Assembly: GCA_002005505.1 (NCBI GenBank)
Contig: KV908675.1
Span: 1 to 35,000, forward strand
DNA: 35,000 nucleotides
Direction of reading: 5' to 3'
Source: Botryococcus braunii
Taxonomy: Eukaryota > Chlorophyta > Trebouxiophyceae
Below are positions 8,797 to 17,387 of the stretch, piece by piece. Positions within the stretch are counted from its first letter, which is position 1, and each line of letters opens with the position of its first letter. The notes under the pieces were generated by a model, which was not told where the DNA came from, did not search any database, and saw only the letters and a program-made list of their open reading frames with translations. A program made the position numbers and the translations under genes.

Positions 8797-9625
8797 ATGG
8801 CTAAGAAGGGCGTCAGCACCAGTGAAGAACCGCAGTCAGCAGAGGAAGAGTCTACTTCATCTCCCACGCGAAGTCCGTGCACGCCCAGCACGTCAAGGGG
8901 TGAGGGAGATATCCTTCCCAAGGTCATAGCCACCCAAGTAAAGGTACACATCAAGCTGCTGAGACAGGGTCAGAACTTCGTGGTGTGGGATCATGCATTC
9001 ACTGCCGCAAATAGTGCTAAAGGCTCTCTGCCTGCCATTCAATCAGCTATGCCTGGGACCATCCACAATGCTGCAGCTATGCTGTTACTCTATGAATCAG
9101 TTCCTGAAGAATGGTTGGGGGAATTGTCCGCCAAGCCATCAGCATATGATGCATATGTTTTCATCTGCAGAAAGTTTGTGGGGAATATAACACTCAAGCC
9201 AATGCAGACTGGCTAAAGGAGATGGCCAAAGGCATGAAGCGCGGGGAGACAATATCCCAGTATGTCTCCCGAATGATCAATCTCAAGGGCTGCCTGAAGC
9301 GCAATGGACATGACCTTCTGGATGGTCATGTGGCCACTCAGATAGTGCAGGGCTTGCCAGGTGCGGCCAATCCTCCCGGACTGCTTCCTACTGCAGTTGC
9401 CCACCCACTGGATCAGCTGGCAGACCTCATCACCACTACAGCTGAAGCTTCTGGCTACAACGATGATGGAGACCAGCCTGCTGTGGTCATGCTGGCCCAA
9501 CCACCTGCTGCTGCTGCTGCAATCCCAGCTCCAGCTGCCTGTGCAGTGCCACAGCCTAAACCGCCAACTGACTCAGAAGTAAAATCAGAGGTACGGGGGA
9601 CGTGCAACTATTGCCACAAAAGGGG
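8797..9625 (+). pseudogene. Copia B gag (nucleocapsid) with two frameshifts
   Basis: Gag forms the particle that packages element RNA. The start is ATG at 8797 (MAKKGVSTSEEPQS). Recognisable copia gag follows: FVVWDHAFTAANSAKGSLP, LLLYESVPEEWLGEL, then in another frame MAKGMKRGETISQYVSRMIN and HVATQIVQGLP, a Pro/Ala stretch, and a CCHC zinc knuckle. The frame slips once at the G run 9178-9183, where the first frame soon reaches TAA at 9216. It slips again at A4G4 (9618-9625), inside the zinc knuckle: CNYCHK lies in one frame and GHFWRDC in the next. Both slips look like one missing base. The second falls at the gag/pol junction, so programmed frameshifting is possible, but splitting the knuckle argues for mutation or assembly error. 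Confidence 0.75.
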
Positions 9626-11124
9626 CACTTCTGGAGAGACTGCCGCAAGAGACAGAGAGATGCAGAGACCCAGAGGAACGTGGTTGCAGCAGTACAGCAG
9701 CTGGCTGGCATGTGGCCTCCAGGACAATTCCCTGGAGTTCCTCAGCCTCCTCCCTCGGTACAGCATGTTTCCCCTGGAGCTGGAGCTTTCCCACTGCTGC
9801 ACCCACCTCCTGGTCCTCCCTCACCTCCCTCTGAAGGTATGCCATACGTGGTGTCCTATAATGTGCTGGATGCTGCTTACAACAAACAGTCCAAACAGTC
9901 CTGGCTAGTGGATAGTGGAGCCTCAGTCCATTTGGTTAACAGTCTGGACCTGCTGCATGCCCCTACCATACATGCCAACCCTATCCCTCTCCATCTAGCC
10001 ACATCAGATGCCACAGGAGGAATTATTGCAACTGGATCAGTGTGTCTTATTTCCCCTCAGCACATACCACTGTGGCTTCACCATGTTCAGTGTGTTCCTT
10101 CTGCCACAACCAATATCCTGTCAGTATCGGCTGCGCTTCGTGATGGAGCATGCTTCGTCACAGACGGAGTGGGAGCATTTACAGCTGTGTCTGGTCCAAA
10201 TGGGTGGAAAATGTCTGTTTACTCAGAGAATGGCATGTACTATATCCACAACTGTCTGCCAGTGACTGCAAATAAGTCTCCCTGTCCAGTAACAGCTGCC
10301 CTGAAGAAGAGACAGGCCAGAAGCCAGAAGGATGACTGTGCCAAACGTTTTTTGTGGCACAGTCGAATGGGACACCCAGGAGAACCATGGATGCACCGCC
10401 TGTCCACTGAGCAACTGGTCACTGGCCTGGACACTCACCTTTCCCCTTGTGAAAATTGCCCCAAATATTGTGAAGCTTGCATTGAGGAGAAGCATGCTCG
10501 TCCTCCCTTTGGTGAAAGCTCTAGACCCGCAGTGAACCCCCTTGACAGAATCCATATTGACACTGTGGGCCCCATTTCGCCAGCAGCAATCTCTGGGGAA
10601 CGCTTTTGGGTGACTGTAGCTGATGAGGCATCTGGATGGAAAGCGGTTCTACCAGTTAAGTCAAAGGATGTCATTGCATTAGTTGTCCGGGACCTGATTC
10701 TATTTTGGCAGACAGAAAGAGGGACCACTGTCAAGTGCATTCGGTGTGACAGAGGTACAGAATTTATTAATTCCAGATTCAAGGAGTTCTGTGCGTCTCA
10801 GGGCACTAAGCTGGAGATGTCTGCACCCTATACTCCTCAGCAGAACGGGATAGCAGAGCGAGCCAACAGGACCTTGAAGGAGCGAACCAGAACCCTCCTC
10901 AACTTTGCTGGGGCCAGTCCAGTCATGTGGAAAGAGGCGCTAGAAACAGCCTGCATCCTTCTGAACATGGGACCCAGTACAGGCAGGCCTCTCACTCCCT
11001 GTGAACATTCATGGGATACAAACCAGACGTATCACTTCTTCGTACTTGATGGGATGCCTGGTATTTGTGCATGTGCCTGACCAGCAGAGGGGAGTATTTG
11101 CACCAAAGGCTGTGCCTGGCATGT
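9602..11124 (+). pseudogene. Copia B pol, first part: protease and integrase
   Basis: Starting within the zinc knuckle, this frame runs 492 codons to 11080. The aspartic protease site DSGAS is at about residues 104-108 (SWLVDSGASVHLV). The integrase zinc region follows (LWHSRMGHPGEPWMHRL, then CENCPKYCEAC), then the core with IHIDTVGP, CIRCDRGTEFI and APYTPQQNGIAERANRTLKE, giving the D, D and E catalytic residues. Near 11006-11010 and 11044-11047 two more one-base losses displace the frame; beyond them CLVFVHVPDQQRGVFAPKAVPGMF can be read up to the gypsy C insertion at 11125. The reading resumes with TGYSPVSKAYRIYL at 17394. Confidence 0.88.
11120..11124. repeat. Gypsy C target-site duplication, left copy
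   Basis: CATGT, repeated at 17387-17391. Removing the insert with one copy rejoins the copia B codons GMF-TGY. Confidence 0.88.
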
Positions 11125-11607
11125 TTTAACGAAGTGAGACGTGTAACTAAGATTTATAACAAGCTAAGCAAGGGCTTCAGGCAAGGGTGACACCGAAGGT
11201 AGGAATCGAAGTTCCAATCCGTTACAAGTTCGCAGCCCTCCTCACGCAGGTCGTCCGAGTCTCCAAAGAACAATATATAATGAACAATGTAGAGAATGCT
11301 AGATGTCTCACTCGTAGCAGCAAACCCAAAGACAATGATAACCACCCGAGTTCCTAGTCCACCTATGCGCGGATCCGGCTACGTCGTCCCTCTACGAGAT
11401 GCTCTCGCGAGCATAACGATATGGATGACGAGAGGAGACCCACTAGGATATTACAGTCATTTTCCTACACACAAGGACAACGAGATCTACTCGTATCCCA
11501 AAGGGCACGAAGAAACATGAACTACGCGCACACCATTACGAACATTATGCTTACGCGCACATCCTACGCGCAGGGGACGTGTCGCGCTGACGCGGCACCT
11601 CACTACA
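11125..11607 (-). repeat. Gypsy C 3' LTR
   Basis: A 483-bp direct repeat of 16897-17386. In element orientation it starts TGTAGTGAGG and ends CGTTAAA, so only the left terminus is the canonical TG. Confidence 0.9.
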
Positions 11608-12286
11608 TACTCCCCCCCTTATTCCTGTGCGTCCCCGCGCAGAAGGCAGAGCGCAACAACAAACAGACAAGACAAACAAAGGAACAAGACCTTCCAACAT
11701 GCGGAGACTCAGACTTAGACCTACGGGCAACCCGCCTCCCGTGTTGCCAGACCCCAGCCGAATGCTGCGTATCGGGGTCCCCACCATAATGCAATAAGAA
11801 CAAGGATCAGGCATGACTAACAGAACAAACGACAAAACACTGAGAGAAAAACGAAAGTCCACATGATGAACAGCCAAAATGAGACACAAGGGCAGAGCTA
11901 AAAGTCCAGATGTCCAAAAGTCCAGAGTCCAAGGGGAGTCCAATTTCCACATATAGTCCAGTATTACGCCAGTATTGCACCATATTGATCAGGTGTGGTA
12001 GTGAAGTGAAAAGGCCATACACCTAATGTGCACAAAAATCTATCCAGGTAAGGGACCCATGGTCAACCCTACCGGGTAAGGCAGCCTTACCCTAGCCTAT
12101 CCAAAGTCCATATGGCCATACAGAGAGACCCCTCCAAGGAGGGCCAACCGGTCGACGGGACCCTAAGGGTGGACCCTAGGAGTCGTGCCCTTGGGAGGCA
12201 ATGGCGGGAGCCCGTGACTCTCTCTGTATTCTTCCACTTTCTTGTGGCAACAACGCGTGACCTGTGCAAGTTATTTCCAGCTATCC
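11608..12286 (-). other. Gypsy C purine tract and noncoding 3' region
   Basis: In element orientation, an AAGGGGGGGAG-type polypurine tract (11608-11622) abuts the 3' LTR, as expected for plus-strand priming. The other ~660 bp has no open integrase or chromodomain. In one frame after a slip, a short run resembling the integrase around the second Asp (DHKPLTGE) is visible near 12330, then similarity ends. Confidence 0.75.
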
Positions 12287-14731
12287 TCATTTGGCTCGTT
12301 CGGATCGTACAGAGTGCGGCCGCGTTCGCCAGTGAGTGGCTTGTGATCCACAATGCCACCACACCCGGGATCCACGATACATCCACACCCATGTCCTTAA
12401 CAATTGTGCTAGAGTATAAGCATCAGCATTCATTGTTGTAGCAGCAAAATGAGCACACTTGCTAAGCCTATCCACAACAACCCAAATCGCATCATGTCCA
12501 CTTGGGGTCTTTGGGAGGTTAGTAATAAAGTCCATAGACACACTTTGCCACTTCCTTGCTGGTATTTGTAAGGGGTGAAGAAGACCAGCAGGCAAAGTAT
12601 TCCGAGCCTTGACTCGTTGACAAGAGTCACAATGAGCAACATAGGCTTTGACATCCTCATACATTCCCGGCCAATACCATTCCCTTGTTACAAGCTCGTA
12701 CATGCGAGTTACTCCAGGGTGACCAATATGAGGTGGATCATGTAAAGCTTCCAAAATACCACGTCGTAGGTTCTCCACGACAAGTTCCCCATCTTTCCTT
12801 TCCTCAAACAATGCAGGAACATATTTCCGTCCATTCCTCTCCCAAAAGCCTCCCTTTTGACTAACCTTCCTTCTATTCGCACGCGCTGCCAACCACGGAT
12901 CGTATGTGTAAGCCTTCTCAAGTTTGCCAAGTAGGGATTCGTACCCATCGGTCTCGCGGGTAAGCTCACTCGGGCTGGCCAACCCGATTTGCTCCATCGT
13001 GCCGAGGGAGCTTGGGGTCTCGTGAGCGGGCCCCGGGAGCGTGACCTTGGGGACCTTGCGGACCCGAGCTGTGAGGGTACCCTCGACATCCCGGCTGGAG
13101 GGGGTGAGGGAGTCCGGACTGGTGCGCCGACGCTTGCGCCGGAGGGCAGCCCCGGCCACAGCAGCCCCATTGTCCCTCCCCCCAGGTCCAGGGTGTTGAG
13201 TGAAGTGACACCTGGAGAGCGGATCCGCAATGTTGGTCTTGCCCGGTTCCCATACCCATTCAATCTCAAACTCCTGCAGGCGCTCGGCCCACCGAGCCCT
13301 CCGAGGACTAAGCCCCACCTGTTGACCCAAGAAGGTGTTGCACTTGTGATCCGTCACCACCGTTACTGGCTTACCTAACAAATAACATCTCCATTCCGTG
13401 AGAGCATACACTACAGCCAATAACTCCCGTTCCGTGGCACTGTAGTTCCTCTCGCTTGCTCCCAACTTTTTACTGAAATACGCACAAACCTTCCCATCTT
13501 GAAACAGTACAGCTCCCACGCCGTAATCGCATGCGTCGCACACTACCTTAAATGGCCGACGTACGTCCGGGAGTGTTAAGATAGGGGCACTTACCAAAGC
13601 TTCCTTTATGTTGTCAAATGCTTCCTGTTGTTCCTGTCCCCACTTCCAAGGTGCTTTTGCCCCAGAGAGAGCTGTCAATGGGGTTGCCAGGATACTGTAG
13701 TTCTGAATAAACTTTCGAAAGTAATTAGACAACCCAAGAAACCTCCTAACTTCCGTTACGTTTGTGGGCGTAGGCCACTCCTGCACCACCTTGACTTTAT
13801 CCATATCCACTTCCAACCCATTTTCCCCAATGATGTGTCCCAAGTATTTCAATTGTTTCTCAAAGAAAGAGCATTTGACAAGTTTTGCCAGGAGTTGGTG
13901 TTCGCGTAGACGGGTGAAAACTCTGTCCAACTGCAGAAGGTGTTCCTCTTCCGTTTTGCTATAAATGAGCACATCATCCAAGTATACAACCACAAAGCCT
14001 TCCCTTATAAAGTCGTGAAAAACCTCATTCATAAGCCGTTGAAATGTCGCGGGCGCGACGGGGTTGGTCAAACCAAAGGGAAGTACAAGAAATTCGTACA
14101 AGCCAAAAGGGGTCCTGAAGGCAGTTTTAGGCACATCCTCCGTGCGAAGTCGCACTTGATGGTACCCAGACAACAAGTCCAAGCTCGAAAACACCTTGGC
14201 TCCCTTAAGCCTATCCAATAGATCGTCAATTCTGGGGAGAGGGTACCTATCCGAGATGGTAATTTTATTCAGGGGACGGTAGTCTATTACCATACGCAAA
14301 CTTCCATCCTTCTTTCTAACAAACAAAACAGGTGAAGCAAATGGTGAGCAACTTGACCTGATCAATCCTAGCTTTAACAACTCATCAACCGTTTTTTCGC
14401 ATTCCGCAAGTTCACTTGGAGCAAGACGGTACGCGGGCCTATTGGGGGGCCGATGTCCTTCTTCCAAATTTATTGTGTGAAACACTTCCCGCTCCGGGGG
14501 TAACCCCGGGAGTTGTTTTGCAAGTAAGTCCTCATTTGCAAGTAACAAGTCTTTCAGGGCCTGTGGCTTGCCTTCCAACATGTCATTTATTTGATTAGTG
14601 AAAGTCATACCGGTACTACTGGGGGGTTTTGTGACGACGGGGGTGTCGTCCATAGATTTGTCGGTGTCCGCCAGGTCGGCCTCACTTGAGGCGTCCTCCC
14701 CGGTGATGTCCACCAGTTCAGGCCTGCTCAT
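12287..14731 (-). CDS. Gypsy C reverse transcriptase-RNase H-truncated integrase
   Basis: This 814-residue ORF starts at ATG 14731, 14 nt before the protease ORF stops. RT occupies about residues 120-330: LFVRKKDGSLRMVIDYR, PLPRIDDLLD, YHQVRLRTEDVPKTAFRTP, and catalytic YLDD at 250-253. RNase H begins at VVCDACDYGVGAVL and includes TERELLAVVYAL and VVTDHKCNTFL. Integrase has the zinc region (IGHPGVTRMYELV, CDSCQRVKA) and the first Asp (MDFITNLP), but the ORF then leaves the family pattern at LLRTWVWMYRG and ends without the SDRD or HPQTDGQTER motifs. Motif B reads GLTNPVAPATFQ, two residues longer than the usual GLTNAPATFQ. Polymerase and RNase H look intact; integration function is lost. Confidence 0.9.
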   Translation of the reverse strand: MSRPELVDITGEDASSEADLADTDKSMDDTPVVTKPPSSTGMTFTNQINDMLEGKPQALKDLLLANEDLLAKQLPGLPPEREVFHTINLEEGHRPPNRPAYRLAPSELAECEKTVDELLKLGLIRSSCSPFASPVLFVRKKDGSLRMVIDYRPLNKITISDRYPLPRIDDLLDRLKGAKVFSSLDLLSGYHQVRLRTEDVPKTAFRTPFGLYEFLVLPFGLTNPVAPATFQRLMNEVFHDFIREGFVVVYLDDVLIYSKTEEEHLLQLDRVFTRLREHQLLAKLVKCSFFEKQLKYLGHIIGENGLEVDMDKVKVVQEWPTPTNVTEVRRFLGLSNYFRKFIQNYSILATPLTALSGAKAPWKWGQEQQEAFDNIKEALVSAPILTLPDVRRPFKVVCDACDYGVGAVLFQDGKVCAYFSKKLGASERNYSATERELLAVVYALTEWRCYLLGKPVTVVTDHKCNTFLGQQVGLSPRRARWAERLQEFEIEWVWEPGKTNIADPLSRCHFTQHPGPGGRDNGAAVAGAALRRKRRRTSPDSLTPSSRDVEGTLTARVRKVPKVTLPGPAHETPSSLGTMEQIGLASPSELTRETDGYESLLGKLEKAYTYDPWLAARANRRKVSQKGGFWERNGRKYVPALFEERKDGELVVENLRRGILEALHDPPHIGHPGVTRMYELVTREWYWPGMYEDVKAYVAHCDSCQRVKARNTLPAGLLHPLQIPARKWQSVSMDFITNLPKTPSGHDAIWVVVDRLSKCAHFAATTMNADAYTLAQLLRTWVWMYRGSRVWWHCGSQATHWRTRPHSVRSERAK

Positions 14732-15599
14732 TCACAAGCACAGTATACAAACAAACCTTCCAAACATCTTGACCCTTCCATCCTTTTCCATCCCTATCCT
14801 TCCTTCCTTCCTTCCTCTCTTGTGCTTGTAAACCCCAAACAAGTTTTGGCCCCACTGGCAACGATGAATTTGCGTGTTTTAGGGTGACCCACTTCCCATT
14901 ATGTCTAAATTGAGCAGCCTTCACACAAAAATCAATTGAGACTCCTCTTTCTTCCATCCAGTCCTGCCCCAAAATCATGTCTACCCCATCAATCATGGCA
15001 GGGCTTACAATGAAGTTGTGACGGGAAGTTATACCAGGCTTGAGTGTAAACGACACATCTACCGTTCCTTTCGTATCGGACACACTTCCATCAGCAAGAG
15101 TCACGGATATGCATGCGGGTTTGTATCGCACCCCTAGCCCTTGCAAAGTATCACTTTTAATAAACGAATGAGATGCCCCACTATCAAACAACACTGAAAG
15201 GATTTTCCCCTTAACATTCGCCGGAAAGGTCATAGCTAGCGGAGAGTCAGTAGTAACACTTCCCATGGTGAGTGTGGGTCTTGGGGGAACCACACAACAT
15301 ACAAAAGAGAATGGGTATACACTAGTTTGACCATTCATGTCCACCGCCTGTCCCTTCCTTCCTGAACACACTTCCACAATCCTTCCTTGCATACGGTGAG
15401 CATAGAGACTCTTACTTTTCCAAGTTTTCCTTCCCACAATGAAACAACAAGTGAGGGACGGGTTGCACCTTTGTTCCCATAAAAACTTGGAAATCTCAGA
15501 TTCAGCCTTCCTAACATTTGGCACCACAAGGTTCACCCCTTCCTTTCCCAAATTGAAGGCCACAAGAGAGTGCAAAACATGCAAGCAAGTGGCATCCAT
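14718..15599 (-). CDS. Gypsy C aspartic protease ORF
   Basis: A 293-residue ORF starting MDATCLHVLHSLV, 12 nt after the gag stop and in a different frame. The retropepsin site is VLFDSGASHSFIKSDTL, followed by VTLADGSVSDTKGTV, FIVSPAMIDGVDMILGQDW and a Lys/Asp/Gly-rich tail. In gypsy D the same domain is the N-terminal part of one long pol, so a separate protease ORF is peculiar to C. Its stop overlaps the RT ORF start (ATGAGCAGGCCTGA), giving the pattern AAT GAG CAG GCC stop, which suggests termination-reinitiation or a frameshift. Confidence 0.87.
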   Translation of the reverse strand: MDATCLHVLHSLVAFNLGKEGVNLVVPNVRKAESEISKFLWEQRCNPSLTCCFIVGRKTWKSKSLYAHRMQGRIVEVCSGRKGQAVDMNGQTSVYPFSFVCCVVPPRPTLTMGSVTTDSPLAMTFPANVKGKILSVLFDSGASHSFIKSDTLQGLGVRYKPACISVTLADGSVSDTKGTVDVSFTLKPGITSRHNFIVSPAMIDGVDMILGQDWMEERGVSIDFCVKAAQFRHNGKWVTLKHANSSLPVGPKLVWGLQAQERKEGRKDRDGKGWKGQDVWKVCLYTVLVNEQA

Positions 15600-15610
15600 G
15601 GCTTCAGAAT

Positions 15611-16837
15611 TTACTTTTGAGGATTATGCCCCGGCCCTTTTCCCTTCCAATGTCCTCCCCGGCCACCACGGCCCTTCCACTGCCCACCTCGAGCTTGATT
15701 AGAGGGGAAAGGAGGAGGTGGGGGCAATTGACTGTCGCGCCTGCTCTTCCTTTGCAAGTAGTCCCGCTTGGCCTGACATTGCCATTGCTCGTGACCAAAG
15801 TTTTTGCAGAAATAACACTGGCGCTCGGAGGGGACGCTTGTCCGAGAATCTAACTTCCCACCAACGGTGTGTCCGACGGCTCCAAGCACAGGCCCCTGGG
15901 TGAATCCCGGAAAGTATGCCGGCGTGCTTGTTGGAGTCCTCTTCACAACGTTGAGAACCTTCCTTCCTTCCTGTCCCCTCAGCATCCCCCCTGATTTTAA
16001 GTTGCTTTCATATTGCACCACATAAGTGCACAATGAGTCGAGGCTTGTGAACCTGACACCAGTTTGAGGGTTAACTGTGCAAGCAACTCTAATAGGAGCA
16101 TTCAGGCCTTTGAGGAACATATATATTTTATCATTTTCGCAGATGTCATATTCGGTTTCTACATCACTCAACAAGGAAATAAACCTTTCTATGTATCTTT
16201 CAACGCTTTCTTGCCCTTGATGAACATGGTCTAATTTTTGCCGGGCAGCCATAACCAAATCGGTAGAGTCGTATCGATTTCCCATAAAATTTTTAAAGTC
16301 TTCCCATGTTGGCTCTGTTTGACCTCCTTCCCTTTCCTTCCTTTTGAGGTATGTCCCCCACACCTTTGTAGGTCGCTCCTCCATACATTGCAGCGCGACT
16401 GCCACCCACTTGTCCCTTGACACATTTGAAATGTTCACATATCATTCCACCTTACTAGCAAAGAATTGGAAGCTTCCTCTTTTTCCTGTAAACATGGCTG
16501 GTGTAGGCACACGCACGACGTTAGTGGTGGATGACGTCCGCTTGGATGCTCGTTCTCCCTCCAAGGCCTCAATCCGCTTCAATAACCGTAGAATTAGGGA
16601 TTTAGTCTTATTTTTCTTCAAGGGTGTCTTCAAAGGAGTGGGTTTGGGTTTCGTTTTGGGTGTGGTCGGTTTGGGCGATGGGGCCAGATGCAATTCCGTT
16701 TCGGACTCTTCCAAAAGATCATCGACTTCAATACCTTCCTTTTCCAAACCTTCCAAAATTTCTTTCTCTTTAAGGGGGAGACCGGAGTACTTGTTTCCTT
16801 TCCGTTTAACCGCCATCATATCAATGGAACAATGCAA
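15611..16837 (-). pseudogene. Gypsy C gag with an in-frame stop
   Basis: The reading starts at 16837 (MHCSIDMMAVKRKG; an inner Met is possible) with a Lys/Pro-rich N-terminus and a short helix (RLLKRIEALEGE). It continues as a gypsy gag: PTPAMFTGKRGSFQFFASKVE, stop, then NISNVSRDKWVAVALQCMEE, RYDSTDLVMAARQKLDHV, ESVERYIERF and MFLKGLNAPIRV. A CCHC knuckle follows, CYFCKNFGHEQWQC, then a Gly/Arg-rich tail. The break is a single TGA codon at 16442-16444; the frame is unchanged on both sides, so one substitution explains it. Read-through or an assembly error would also do. Confidence 0.85.
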
Positions 16838-16877
16838 TTACAACCTTCCCTACGTCTCCCTTCGGTTCGAGGCTCTA

Positions 16878-16895
16878 ACCGCCTCGCCGATACCA
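16878..16895 (-). promoter_or_regulatory. Gypsy C primer-binding site
   Basis: One base from the 5' LTR, in element orientation, lies TGGTATCGGCGAGGCGG, complementary to a tRNA 3' end ending CUCGCCGAUACCA. Gypsy D has the same first 13 bases. The tRNA identity is not recognised. Confidence 0.75.
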
Positions 16896-16896
16896 A

Positions 16897-17386
16897 TTTA
16901 ACGAAGTGAGACGTGTAACTAAGATTTATAACAAGCTAAGCAAGGGCTTCAGGCAAGGGTGACACCGAAGGTAGGAATCGAAGTTCCAATCCGTTACAAG
17001 TTCGCAGCCCTCCTCACGCAGGTCGTCCGAGTCTCCAAAGAACAATATATAATGAACAATGTAGAGAATGCTAGATGTCTCACTCGTAGCAGCAAACCCA
17101 AAGACAATGATAACCACCCGAGTTCCTAGTCCACCTATGCGCGGATCCGGCTACGTCGTCCCTCTACGAGATGCTCTCGCGAGCATAACGATATGGATGA
17201 CGAGAGGAGACCCACTAGGATATTACAGTCATTTTCCTACACACAAGGACAACGAGATCTACTCGTATCCCAAAGGGCACGAAGAAACATGAACTACGCG
17301 CACACCATTACGAACATTATGCTTACGCGCACATCCTACGCGCAGGGGACGTGAGACGCGTCGCGCTGACGCGGCACCTCACTACA
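16897..17386 (-). repeat. Gypsy C 5' LTR
   Basis: A 490-bp repeat, matching 11125-11607 except for a 7-bp indel near its TG end. Confidence 0.9.
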
Positions 17387-17387
17387 C

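Larger units (their letters stand above)
11125..17386 (-). mobile_element. Gypsy C: Ty3/gypsy element with truncated integrase
   Basis: A 6262-bp minus-strand element bounded by near-identical LTRs (483 and 490 bp) and the duplication CATGT. In element orientation the order is LTR, primer site, gag, protease, RT-RNase H-integrase, purine tract, LTR. The LTRs differ only by a 7-bp indel (AGACGCG present on the right), so insertion is recent. Gag has an in-frame stop, and the integrase is cut off around its second catalytic Asp, with no chromodomain. It probably moved using proteins from a related intact element. Confidence 0.92.

Noticed and set aside
11154..11520. Small ORFs repeated at 16926-17292
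   Set aside because: They lie within the gypsy C LTRs and are duplicated only because the LTR is.
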